From UMGS1889 sp900556055 (lineage in GTDB: Bacteria; Bacillota; Clostridia; Oscillospirales; Ruminococcaceae), in assembly GCA_902463265.1 (NCBI GenBank), contig CABQEV010000022.1, positions 1 through 34,782 of the forward strand: a stretch of DNA of 34,782 nucleotides. Direction: 5' to 3'. Below are positions 16,021 through 22,384 of this stretch, piece by piece. Each line of letters starts with the position of its first letter. Positions within the stretch are counted from its first letter, which is position 1. Below the pieces are notes generated by a model that had not been told where the DNA came from, made no database searches, and saw only the letters and a list, made by a program, of their open reading frames with translations. Both the position numbers and the translations under genes were made by a program.

Positions 16021-16599
16021 ATTTTCTTCAAAAAATCTCGCAAGCGTGTCCATAACCCCGCCGGCTGCCTGAATGCTGCCTATCATCAGAAGATCGGAAT
16101 TGAGCGTGGAGTAATCAATGTCATAACCTGCGTTTCTGATAAGCTGCATGAAGAAAACTCTCTCTGTTCTGCCATTTCCCTCTCTGAATGGATGGAGCAT
16201 ATTCAGCGAGTGATACAAGTCTGTTGCTTCGGCTATAAACTTACCTTGCGGCAGCTTTGTAAAGTAATCCATCTTTTTCAGCCTTGCGAAAATCGCCGTG
16301 CCAAGTTCTTCTATCTTTTCGGGAGCAATGAAAACGGTTGCTGTTTTCGATAAGGCAATCGTTCTCGGCTGTCCTGCCCAATTGTAAAGTTCTTCAAAAA
16401 GGATTCTGTGCAGTCTTTTGTAATCCTCAAAGCCGAAGTTGTGAGCCAGCGGTTCGTTTATCAGACTTGCCGCCTTGTATGCAGTGATCAGTGCCTCGCA
16501 GCTGTTCAGCTCAGTTTCGTCCTTAATACCGAGCTTGTTGATAAGAGTAGTCGTTCCCTCATAGCAATCAGCATTTGTGACATCAAGCGTATATGCCAT
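16006..16599 (-). CDS. fic: Fic-family protein adenylyltransferase (toxin)
   Basis: Transfers AMP (or another nucleotide moiety) to a hydroxyl side chain of a target protein; bacterial FicT toxins of this size typically modify topoisomerases. The 197-residue single-domain protein carries the complete catalytic motif HPFREGNGRTE at 136-146 with catalytic H136, and an upstream flap region (TIALSKTATVFIAPEKIEE, 80-98). It has no internal inhibitory helix, as in class I Fic proteins, which are held inactive by a separate antitoxin; that antitoxin is the 53-aa gene just upstream. The start is 2 bp after the antitoxin stop, with AAGGG as ribosome site. The motif is intact, so activity is likely. 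Confidence 0.93.
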   Translation of the reverse strand: MAYTLDVTNADCYEGTTTLINKLGIKDETELNSCEALITAYKAASLINEPLAHNFGFEDYKRLHRILFEELYNWAGQPRTIALSKTATVFIAPEKIEELGTAIFARLKKMDYFTKLPQGKFIAEATDLYHSLNMLHPFREGNGRTERVFFMQLIRNAGYDIDYSTLNSDLLMIGSIQAAGGVMDTLARFFEENIISR

Positions 16600-16601
16600 A
16601 A

Positions 16602-16763
16602 TCAGCCCTTTTTCTTAAGCTCTTTCAGTGCTTCTTCAAGGGTAATTTCTTTTATCATCAGCTTCATAATAAGCTCCTTGTGCTTTTCGGTCATTGCAAA
16701 GCCCTCCATTTCGGTGGATACAATAGCGTTGTCAACAGCGCGCTCTATTGTCATAGCGGTCAT
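16602..16763 (-). CDS. VbhA-like antitoxin of the Fic toxin (53 aa)
   Basis: A short 53-residue helical protein (MTAMTIERAVDNAIVSTEME... ending LKELKKKG) directly upstream of fic. It carries the class I Fic inhibitory motif (S/T)xxxE(G/N) as S16-T-E-M-E20-G21; in VbhA the glutamate reaches the ATP pocket of the toxin and blocks its gamma-phosphate. The second half, TEKHKELIMKLMIKEITLEEALKEL, resembles the VbhA C-terminal helices. GGGTG precedes the ATG. The tight coupling with fic and a shared promoter support an antitoxin role, inferred from motif and position. Confidence 0.88.
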   Translation of the reverse strand: MTAMTIERAVDNAIVSTEMEGFAMTEKHKELIMKLMIKEITLEEALKELKKKG

Positions 16764-16801
16764 AGTTATCACCCTTTTATAATTAATTTTTCTTTTTATT
16801 T

Positions 16802-16830
16802 ATTATACACCGCTCACTCAAAAAAATCAA
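16802..16830 (-). promoter_or_regulatory. Promoter of the antitoxin-fic operon
   Basis: On the minus strand TTGATT (16830-16825) and TATAAT (16807-16802) are 17 bp apart, about 40 bp upstream of the antitoxin start. Confidence 0.8.
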
Positions 16831-16883
16831 TACGTTTTTCTTGCTGCGGAAAACTTCCGGATAATACCCGAAAACATTCATTA

Positions 16884-16936
16884 AAGAGCGTTCCTCAAAG
16901 AGCGTTCCTCCGAACCCGGAGGACGCTCTTTTTGCG
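16884..16936 (+). terminator. Orphan terminator-like hairpin with a duplicated arm
   Basis: AAAGAGCGTTCCTC occurs twice in a row (about 16883 and 16897). The second copy pairs with GAGGACGCTCTTT around CCGAACCCG, followed by a T run. On the plus strand it has no gene upstream, since the fic operon reads the other way. Confidence 0.65.
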
Positions 16937-16950
16937 TATCATGCGCAAAT

Positions 16951-16995
16951 ATGGAACAGCGTTCCATTGACAACCTAAGCCGGGCATGGTATAAT
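16951..16995 (+). promoter_or_regulatory. Perfect consensus promoter with an adjacent operator-like dyad
   Basis: TTGACA (16967-16972) and TATAAT (16990-16995) at exactly 17 bp match the sigma-70/SigA consensus at all 12 positions. The dyad ATGGAAC-AGC-GTTCCAT (16951-16967) abuts the -35 box and could bind a regulator. Transcription would begin near 17002, which rules out the ATG at 16997 as the gene start. Confidence 0.88.
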
Positions 16996-17029
16996 TATGT
17001 CAAATTTATTTGATTTCGGGGTGGTCGAA

Positions 17030-17470
17030 ATGTCGGCAGGAAGCATACTCTGGGGCAGTCTGTCTGATAACTGGTACATTCTTCTCGGGGCGCTGTTTGA
17101 CCTTGTTTGCCTTGGCTCGGCGGTCTATTTTTCGTATTCCGTGCAAAAGTCGTTCTCCGAAAAAAACGGCGACGGACTTCAGCGGCGGGTATATTATTTC
17201 CTCGATGTTTCCTACACGCTTTTCCTTGCGGTGATATCGCTTTTCCCGCTTCTCGGAATGTTCGGAACGGTCTGGTCGCTGATAGGTCTGGGCGGTGTGT
17301 TCAGCTCGGAAAATGCCGATCTCAATGCGATAAAGCCGCAGTTTTTCACTGCACTGACATCTACTGCATGGGGCATAATATTCTCGATAATATTCAAGAT
17401 AATAGGTTCGTTCTTTCAGCCGTTTATCGAAAATCAGATAGACAGGGCGAAAAAGCTGCTCGGTCTGTAA
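17030..17470 (+). CDS. Minimal MotA/TolQ/ExbB-like proton-channel protein
   Basis: A 146-residue membrane protein with three predicted helices (about 13-36, 60-86 and 108-128), the ExbB/TolQ topology without its large cytoplasmic parts. Two family motifs are clear: FPLLGMFGTVWSLIGL, equivalent to the PLLGLLGTV segment of TM2, and FFTALTSTAWGIIFSI, equivalent to the AL-TTA-GL segment of TM3. It is much shorter than ExbB or TolQ (about 230 residues). The start at 17030 follows GGGGTGG and lies downstream of the predicted transcription start. It heads a four-gene operon with an ExbD-like partner. Function is unknown in an organism without an outer membrane; ion-driven force generation is an inference. 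Confidence 0.82.
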   Translation: MSAGSILWGSLSDNWYILLGALFDLVCLGSAVYFSYSVQKSFSEKNGDGLQRRVYYFLDVSYTLFLAVISLFPLLGMFGTVWSLIGLGGVFSSENADLNAIKPQFFTALTSTAWGIIFSIIFKIIGSFFQPFIENQIDRAKKLLGL

Positions 17471-17481
17471 GGTGGATATTT

Positions 17482-18102
17482 ATGAGGAATAATAAAAGGC
17501 AAGTGATACTGGATTTCACTTCGCTGCTCGATGTTATCATGCTTATCCTGTTCTTTTTCGTCATTTTCGCTCAGCTGGATTCCGACAGGGCGATAGAAAG
17601 CGCCGAAAATGCGCAGGCCGCTGCGGAAGAACGCATGGCAGAGGCGGATCGCAGGATAGGCGAGGCTGAATCGGCTTATCAGCAGGCGGAGCAGAAAATG
17701 GACGAGCTTCGGAAGGACGAGGCACTTGCAAAGGCTGTTCTGCTCAATAATAACGGGGATTTCGGCAGGGCTGTTCAGTTGCAGCTTGAGCTTGGTCGCT
17801 CGGAAAATTCCGATTGGGATATCACAGTCACGGCGGCGGACGCTGATGATACCTATATTATAAATGATGTCAGGAACAGGGAGCCTTCCGTGCTTGCTGC
17901 TGAGCTTGACGGCATAATATCGGGATATTCATATTCGCCGTCGGATGCGGTGCTGATAAATCTCGTTTATGATTCGGAGGCGGCAGGTTCAAGGCGTTCA
18001 AAGAGCAATTCGGACGATATGCTGCGTATCATGCGGGAGGAATACGGCTACACATATTTATTCTCAACGACGGTCGATATATGCGGAAAGGACGGCGGAT
18101 GA
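17482..18102 (+). CDS. ExbD/TolR/MotB-like single-pass protein with a coiled coil
   Basis: A 206-residue protein with a short cytoplasmic N terminus and one membrane helix LDFTSLLDVIMLILFFFVIF (10-29). D17 aligns with the conserved proton-path aspartate of ExbD and TolR (TP-LIDVMLVLL pattern). A charged, Ala/Glu-rich coiled coil follows (about 34-85), then an extracytoplasmic domain of about 110 residues that I do not recognise. AAGGTGG precedes the start, 11 bp after the channel gene. Together they look like a minimal stator unit. The coiled coil between helix and outer domain is unlike ExbD and recalls MotB- or ZorB-type arrangements; ZorC and ZorD are absent. Confidence 0.78.
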   Translation: MRNNKRQVILDFTSLLDVIMLILFFFVIFAQLDSDRAIESAENAQAAAEERMAEADRRIGEAESAYQQAEQKMDELRKDEALAKAVLLNNNGDFGRAVQLQLELGRSENSDWDITVTAADADDTYIINDVRNREPSVLAAELDGIISGYSYSPSDAVLINLVYDSEAAGSRRSKSNSDDMLRIMREEYGYTYLFSTTVDICGKDGG

Positions 18103-18103
18103 T

Positions 18104-18544
18104 ATGAAAAAAGTCAGGGGCATATCCGTCCTCGGCGTTATAATAATAGCCGCTGTTGTCGTCATTGCGGCGGTGCTGCTCATAGGCTTCGGCGGACTCG
18201 GCTTCGGCGGCGGAAAGGGTGACGGCGAGGGCGAAAAAAATGCCGGCGCTGTGCCTGTTATGGCGGAAACATCTGCATCGGAAACAGAGCCTGAAACTAC
18301 CGTCACAACGCAGGAGATAGAGTACATAAACATCACGGTCGATGGGAACAGCTATCTTTATAACAATAAAAAATATGACATTGAAGAAACGGAAAAGCTT
18401 ATCGGGGATATAAAGGCTCTCGATGAAAAGCTGACGGTCAGGATAACCGATGATGATGCATCGCAGAAGGCTTATGACAAGCTCACAAAGCTTCTCGGCG
18501 ATAATGATTACAGATATATAGAGGTGTCGGAAAATGAAGAATAA
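18104..18544 (+). CDS. Single-pass membrane protein with an ExbD-like outer domain
   Basis: A 146-residue protein with an N-terminal membrane helix (about 7-30, rich in Ile, Val and Ala), a Gly-rich turn, a Thr/Glu-rich linker (50-66) and a compact domain from about 68. That domain (YINITVDGNSYLYNNKKYDI, then LTVRITDDDASQKAYDKLTKLL) follows the pattern of the ExbD/TolR periplasmic domain: beta strand, 'dG...yn', helix, 'v.i..D', helix and final strand. It lacks the conserved-Asp helix of ExbD, so it would be an accessory outer domain. Its start is 1 bp after the previous stop, and the next gene overlaps its end. The ExbD resemblance is by eye only. Confidence 0.7.
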   Translation: MKKVRGISVLGVIIIAAVVVIAAVLLIGFGGLGFGGGKGDGEGEKNAGAVPVMAETSASETEPETTVTTQEIEYINITVDGNSYLYNNKKYDIEETEKLIGDIKALDEKLTVRITDDDASQKAYDKLTKLLGDNDYRYIEVSENEE

Positions 18545-18974
18545 GGTCATGATTGCGGCGGTGCTGGCGGCGGCTCTCGGTCTGACGGGCTGTTCGGATA
18601 TCGCAGAAAGCATAAAGGAGAAGATACGCCCGTCGGAAACGGCTGTCACGGAAACAACTGTCATTGAAACATCAGCCGTGAGCGAAACATCGGCGGACAC
18701 GGAAGCATCTGCCGCAGAAACGTCCGTATCGGATGAATATGACGAAACGGGCGGCGGAAACGGCGGCGAATATTCCGAGAAGGACATAACAGTGTCGGAA
18801 AACAGGTATTTCTATGATAACCGCGAGGTGACTTTCGAGGAGATACAGGAGCTTTTTGCGGACGCAGATGCGAATACGGCGGTCAATATCTATGACGAGC
18901 AGGCTTCGGACAGCGCATTCACAAAGCTGACGGACTTCCTCGATGAAAAGGGTATTGGTTATGAGGTAAAATAA
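18534..18974 (+). CDS. Lipoprotein with an ExbD-like outer domain
   Basis: A 146-residue lipoprotein: signal peptide with lipobox LGLTGC (C20 lipidated), a Ser/Thr/Glu-rich spacer of repeated ETS/ETT motifs (33-62), then a domain from about 82 (DITVSENRYFYDNREVTFEE, then AVNIYDEQASDSAFTKLTDF) that is a clear paralogue of the outer domain of the preceding gene. Paired residues include the 'YdNrevtfeEi' and 'v.i.Deqas..af.kLtdfL' segments. It overlaps the preceding gene by 11 bp, and GAGGTG precedes the start. Being surface-anchored and co-transcribed, it probably works with the channel pair at the outer face of the membrane. Confidence 0.78.
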   Translation: MKNKVMIAAVLAAALGLTGCSDIAESIKEKIRPSETAVTETTVIETSAVSETSADTEASAAETSVSDEYDETGGGNGGEYSEKDITVSENRYFYDNREVTFEEIQELFADADANTAVNIYDEQASDSAFTKLTDFLDEKGIGYEVK

Positions 18975-18979
18975 ATGCG

Positions 18980-19011
18980 GCACCACAGTCAGGCGGCTGT
19001 GGTGCTTTTTT
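18980..19011 (+). terminator. Terminator of the ExbB/ExbD-like operon
   Basis: GCACCACAG pairs with CTGTGGTGC across TCAGGCGG, followed by a T run. It separates the operon from the sigma factor gene. Confidence 0.92.
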
Positions 19012-19106
19012 ATCGGCGAAATGCTCAAAAATATAACGCACGTTTGTGCATTTCCGCAAAATCGTATCATTATGTGACAAAACGGGGCTTTGAAACATTG
19101 TAGTAT

Positions 19107-19124
19107 ATGAAAAACGTTTTTCAT
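19107..19124. promoter_or_regulatory. 18-bp perfect palindrome upstream of the sigma factor gene
   Basis: ATGAAAAACGTTTTTCAT is fully self-complementary with no loop, as for a dimeric DNA-binding site. It lies 22 bp before the predicted AUA start and may overlap the transcription start. Confidence 0.6.
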
Positions 19125-19146
19125 CGGATACAAGGAAGGTGGTAAT

Positions 19147-19635
19147 ATAACAGGCAAGAGCAGGTTTGAACAGATCGCCCGTGAATATACGGATATGCTG
19201 TATGCGCATGCGCTGGTGATACTGAAAAACAAGTCCGATGCGGAAGATGCTGCCGAAAATGCGATATATAAGCTGCTTGTCAGAAAGCTTCCGTTTCGTG
19301 ATGATGAGCATATGAAGGCGTGGCTTATCCGTGTGGTGATGAATGAGAGCATTATGATGCTCCGAAAAAGAAAAAGGCTGTCGGGCGATGAGCTGACTGA
19401 GGAAAATGCGGGCTTCACGGAATTTGAGTATCATGAACAAAGCGAGATATTTGAAGCAGTCGGAAGGCTTGATGTTAAATACCGTTCGGTGCTGCTGCTT
19501 TTTTACTGTGACGGCATGAGCGTTTCCGAAACGGCAAGGACGCTCGGCATATCGGATTCGGCTGTCACAACAAGACTTCACCGTGCAAGACAGCTTTTAA
19601 AAAATGAGCTTGAAAGGAGAAATTTCAATGGATAA
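19147..19635 (+). CDS. ECF RNA polymerase sigma factor with a predicted AUA start
   Basis: Sigma-70 family regulator with region 2 (FEQIAREYTDMLYAHALVIL, then the DAEDA motif) and region 4 (YRSVLLLFYCDGMSVSETARTLGISDSAVTTRLHRARQLLKNEL). The frame is open from 19111 but has no ATG, GTG or TTG until 19195, and starting there would remove the first helix of region 2. A strong AAGGAAGGTGG (19132-19142) sits 4 bases before ATA at 19147, giving a normal 162-residue protein, so an AUA start, or an ATG mutated to ATA, is the best reading. It overlaps the anti-sigma gene by 8 bp. The rest of the gene is intact. Confidence 0.8.
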   Translation: MTGKSRFEQIAREYTDMLYAHALVILKNKSDAEDAAENAIYKLLVRKLPFRDDEHMKAWLIRVVMNESIMMLRKRKRLSGDELTEENAGFTEFEYHEQSEIFEAVGRLDVKYRSVLLLFYCDGMSVSETARTLGISDSAVTTRLHRARQLLKNELERRNFNG

Positions 19636-20656
19636 ATATATGAACGAATACAAGGCGGCTGTTGAGTCTGTTTCCGCAGAAAGGGACATAGTTTCGGCGG
19701 CAAAGGCACGCATCGGAAGGAAGGAGCGCACTTATTGCATCAGGCGCACCGCCGCCGCTTTCTGCGCTGTGCTGATTCTCGGCGGAACGACGGCATATGC
19801 GGCGCATACAGGCTGGCTGGAGAGCCTTTTCGGCAGCGCATCTTCTGCCGTTTCGGAAAATATTTCGGATTATTCCGTCAGGACGACAGCGTTTGAAGCG
19901 AAGCATTCCGATGACAGCTTTCCTTATGACATTTCATTCGGCGATGTTATATGCGACGGCACGATACTTTACGGCGAAATGCATATCAGCAATAAAAACG
20001 GCGGGAAAATATCGGGAGATGAGCTGCCGATAGAAACCGATATCATCATAAACGGCGATAAAAATGCGTCAAGACAGACTGCCGTTATTTTCCTCGGCTC
20101 AGATGCGGACGGAAGTGCCGATGCGGCATTCAGCGTATTTTCCGACACGGAGATATGCGAAGGAGCGTCCGTTGAGATGACTTTTTTTGAAAGCACCGCA
20201 TTCGCCTCGGAGGATATGGGTACGGCTGTGTTCACGTTTGATATCCTCGGAATGCCGCAGACGCTTGCAAAGCACATCAGCATCGGACGCACGGCACATA
20301 TCGGCGAAAGCAGCGCAGTTATGCAGCTTGAAGATGCCGAGATATCCCCGCTCCGCCTGTCCGTAAAGGGCAGATGCACGGGCATTGACAGTGTGCGGGA
20401 CATTGAAGATTCGCTTGATATCAGGATAAATTTTTCTGACGGAAGCTGTCTTTATACCGATAAAATGCAGTGGAAAGCGGACGGAAGGCTTGCGGCAAAA
20501 GCAGGTGAAAGGATATGCGAAACATCGGGCTTCAGCAGCTCGCAGGTCACGGGCAGCGAAGAATATGACGTGGAATACAATGCATCGTTCAGGTGCGTGA
20601 TACCTGTTGATGAGGTCGTTTCCGTAACTGTCGGAGGTGTTGATACGGCTGTCTGA
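19628..20656 (+). CDS. Membrane-anchored anti-sigma factor, DUF4179 family
   Basis: A 342-residue protein with a cytoplasmic segment of about 38 residues, one membrane helix (about 40-60, AAAFCAVLILGGTTAYAA) and a large extracytoplasmic domain. The order TM, then GWLESLFGSASSAVSENISD, then the beta-rich region with SFGDVICDGTILYGEMHISN is typical of DUF4179 anti-sigma proteins encoded with ECF sigma factors. It is translationally coupled to the sigma gene (8-bp overlap; GAAAGGAG precedes the start). It presumably holds the sigma factor at the membrane until an outside signal arrives; the signal is unknown. Confidence 0.86.
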   Translation: MDKYMNEYKAAVESVSAERDIVSAAKARIGRKERTYCIRRTAAAFCAVLILGGTTAYAAHTGWLESLFGSASSAVSENISDYSVRTTAFEAKHSDDSFPYDISFGDVICDGTILYGEMHISNKNGGKISGDELPIETDIIINGDKNASRQTAVIFLGSDADGSADAAFSVFSDTEICEGASVEMTFFESTAFASEDMGTAVFTFDILGMPQTLAKHISIGRTAHIGESSAVMQLEDAEISPLRLSVKGRCTGIDSVRDIEDSLDIRINFSDGSCLYTDKMQWKADGRLAAKAGERICETSGFSSSQVTGSEEYDVEYNASFRCVIPVDEVVSVTVGGVDTAV

Positions 20657-20677
20657 CGGGGGCAGCATAAAATGGAT

Positions 20678-20725
20678 ATGATCCCCCGAAAGCCGATTTT
20701 TCAGCTTTCGGGGGATCATCATTTT
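20678..20725. terminator. Bidirectional terminator between convergent genes
   Basis: A perfect 16-bp stem (ATGATCCCCCGAAAGC with its complement at 20704-20719) lies between the convergent anti-sigma gene and the PASTA lipoprotein gene, and could serve both. Confidence 0.85.
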
Positions 20726-20758
20726 CATCTGACAGCAAAGCAGAACCGGAACATTCTC

Positions 20759-21769
20759 TCAGTCAGCAGGCTGCCAGTCGATGAATGAAACGGACGGTCC
20801 GCTTTCGATAAGCAGCTTATCCAGCAGGAATGTTTCGGGCGCAAGCACATCGCTGTTTATCTGAGTATACGCAAATTCCTCGCAGGGATAAATGCTGCCG
20901 CTGCTGTCTTCTTCGCCTGTTATCGAGATTATATTTCCGTTGTCATCATAGGAATAGGTGCAGCTTTCGTAATAGCCGTTGTCCTTATATCCCCAGTAGA
21001 TATCGCCGTAAAGCATATCCTCATTGGTGCATATCGAGCTGAGGTCGGAGCCGAGCTTTTCGCCGTCGAAGTATATGACGGCTTTGTATTCCGATGAATT
21101 TTCTGTTCCGTCAGCGGATATCTCCGTGTCGGTGCGTGATGCGGTGACGGTCATGCCTGTTTCATCGTAGGAATATCGTGTGTCGCAGGTGCGGGCGAGC
21201 CTGTATTTTCCGTCAGCCGCATCGGACAGATAGAATGTTTCCCAGCAGTCATAGCTGTCGGCGGTCGTTCTGACGAGCCGTCCGAGGTCATCATATTCAT
21301 ATGTAAATACGGTGGGGAAATCGCCGTATCCCGTTACTGAATTTTGGGATATAAGAGAAACTGTATCTCCCCATTCTGTGACTGTCAGGGTTATTTCATC
21401 GCCGCTGCTGACCTCGATATCCATTATGCTCTGGTCGATGACCGTTCCGGGGATAAATCGACAGTCGGGTACGGATGAAATCGTGACATTAAGTCCGATA
21501 GGTTCAAGCTCGGTCATGGCTTCGTCCTCGGTATATCCGATGACATACGGGCAGTAGACAGGCTCTGAGGGTGATGATGTTTCCGTGTCAGCCGATGTTT
21601 CTTCCGATGATAAGGCGGAACTTTCCGTTTCTTCGGGCAATGTTGTTTCTGCGGATACCATGCCTGCGGTGATCTCCTCGGCTTTCTGCGCATCTGTGCC
21701 GTTTCCGCCGCACGCAGAAAGAGACATTGCCGCCGCAAGCGCGATCACTGATAATGATCTTTTTTTCAT
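20759..21769 (-). CDS. Lipoprotein with a PASTA domain and YD-type repeats
   Basis: A 336-residue surface lipoprotein. The signal peptide ends in lipobox SLSAC (C20), followed by a Ser/Thr/Glu-rich linker (about 30-70). A PASTA domain spans about 71-137 (VIGYTEDEAMTELEPIGLNV, then GTVIDQSIMDIEVSSGDEIT), a fold known to bind muropeptides or beta-lactams in cell-wall kinases and PBPs. The rest resembles YD/RHS-type beta repeats (YEYDDLGRLVRTT and YSYDDNGNIISIT). AAAGGAG lies 10 bases upstream of the start. It is monocistronic, convergent with the anti-sigma gene. A cell-wall role is an inference. Confidence 0.8.
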   Translation of the reverse strand: MKKRSLSVIALAAAMSLSACGGNGTDAQKAEEITAGMVSAETTLPEETESSALSSEETSADTETSSPSEPVYCPYVIGYTEDEAMTELEPIGLNVTISSVPDCRFIPGTVIDQSIMDIEVSSGDEITLTVTEWGDTVSLISQNSVTGYGDFPTVFTYEYDDLGRLVRTTADSYDCWETFYLSDAADGKYRLARTCDTRYSYDETGMTVTASRTDTEISADGTENSSEYKAVIYFDGEKLGSDLSSICTNEDMLYGDIYWGYKDNGYYESCTYSYDDNGNIISITGEEDSSGSIYPCEEFAYTQINSDVLAPETFLLDKLLIESGPSVSFIDWQPAD

Positions 21770-21924
21770 GCAATCAAACTCCTTTTTATTAGTGATTCGG
21801 TATATGCATTATGATAAAATTGCAAAAACTACCGTTCATACTAATACTTAATATACAGATTATTATATCACGGACAAAAATAAAATACAATAGGTTTATG
21901 ATAATTTGTATAGGAGATTTTAAC

Positions 21925-22287
21925 ATGGAGCTTAATTATGCGCTTATTGGCATGAGAATAAAAAAGATACGCAGATCCCTGAAGATGACGCAGGATCGTC
22001 TTTCCGAGCTGAGCGGGATATCTCCGCAGCATCTTTCGCAGATAGAAAGCGCCAAGACCAAGCTTTCTCTGCCGACGCTTATAAACATATGCAATGCGCT
22101 GAATGTTACAGCGGACAATATTCTCTGTGATGTTATGACGGCGGACACATCGGAGCAGCAGAATTCGGATATTTCGGAGGTATTTGACGGCTGTTCGGCT
22201 GATGAGGTGTATCTGATGCTGGCAGTCGCAGATAAGCTGAAGCAGGCTCTTCGCCTGAAAAAGCTGAAGGTATGCGATGATGAATGA
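21925..22287 (+). CDS. XRE-family transcriptional regulator
   Basis: A 120-residue cytoplasmic regulator. The N-terminal Cro/CI helix-turn-helix is clear (IGMRIKKIRRSLKMTQDRLSELSGISPQHLSQIESAKTKLSLPTLINICNALNV is quoted only in part: MTQDRLSELSGISPQHLSQI), covering about residues 8-62. The remainder (DEVYLMLAVADKLKQALRLK) is helical and may dimerise. AGGAG precedes the ATG at 21925; upstream in-frame ATG codons lack a ribosome site. It may control itself or the GH5 gene 97 bp downstream, but nothing in the sequence proves either. Confidence 0.88.
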   Translation: MELNYALIGMRIKKIRRSLKMTQDRLSELSGISPQHLSQIESAKTKLSLPTLINICNALNVTADNILCDVMTADTSEQQNSDISEVFDGCSADEVYLMLAVADKLKQALRLKKLKVCDDE

Positions 22288-22298
22288 CGGAAGATTAT

Positions 22299-22372
22299 TT
22301 ACAATTGCATAATTGTATAGCGCAGAAGTCAGTCGGTTTTGGTGATATTATATAAATGTAACAAACCGATCG
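22299..22372 (+). promoter_or_regulatory. GH5 upstream region with two inverted repeats
   Basis: ACAATT-GCAT-AATTGT lies at about 22300-22315. TCGGTTT and AAACCGA (about 22333-22370) flank an AT-rich segment with TATTATAT that probably contains the -10 element. Both dyads could be operators of the GH5 gene. Confidence 0.4.
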
Positions 22373-22384
22373 GGGGAGATAATA

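Noticed and set aside
16997..17029. Upstream ATG for the channel gene
   Set aside because: It lies immediately after the -10 box, before the predicted transcription start, and has no ribosome site.
17107..17481. N-terminal extension of the ExbD-like protein
   Set aside because: The frame is open upstream but overlaps the channel gene. The ATG at 17482 has AAGGTGG at good spacing and gives the expected ExbD-like N terminus.
16951..18974. Zorya defence system
   Set aside because: Only the MotA/MotB-like logic is shared. The channel is far shorter than ZorA, and no ZorC, ZorD or ZorE-like gene lies nearby.
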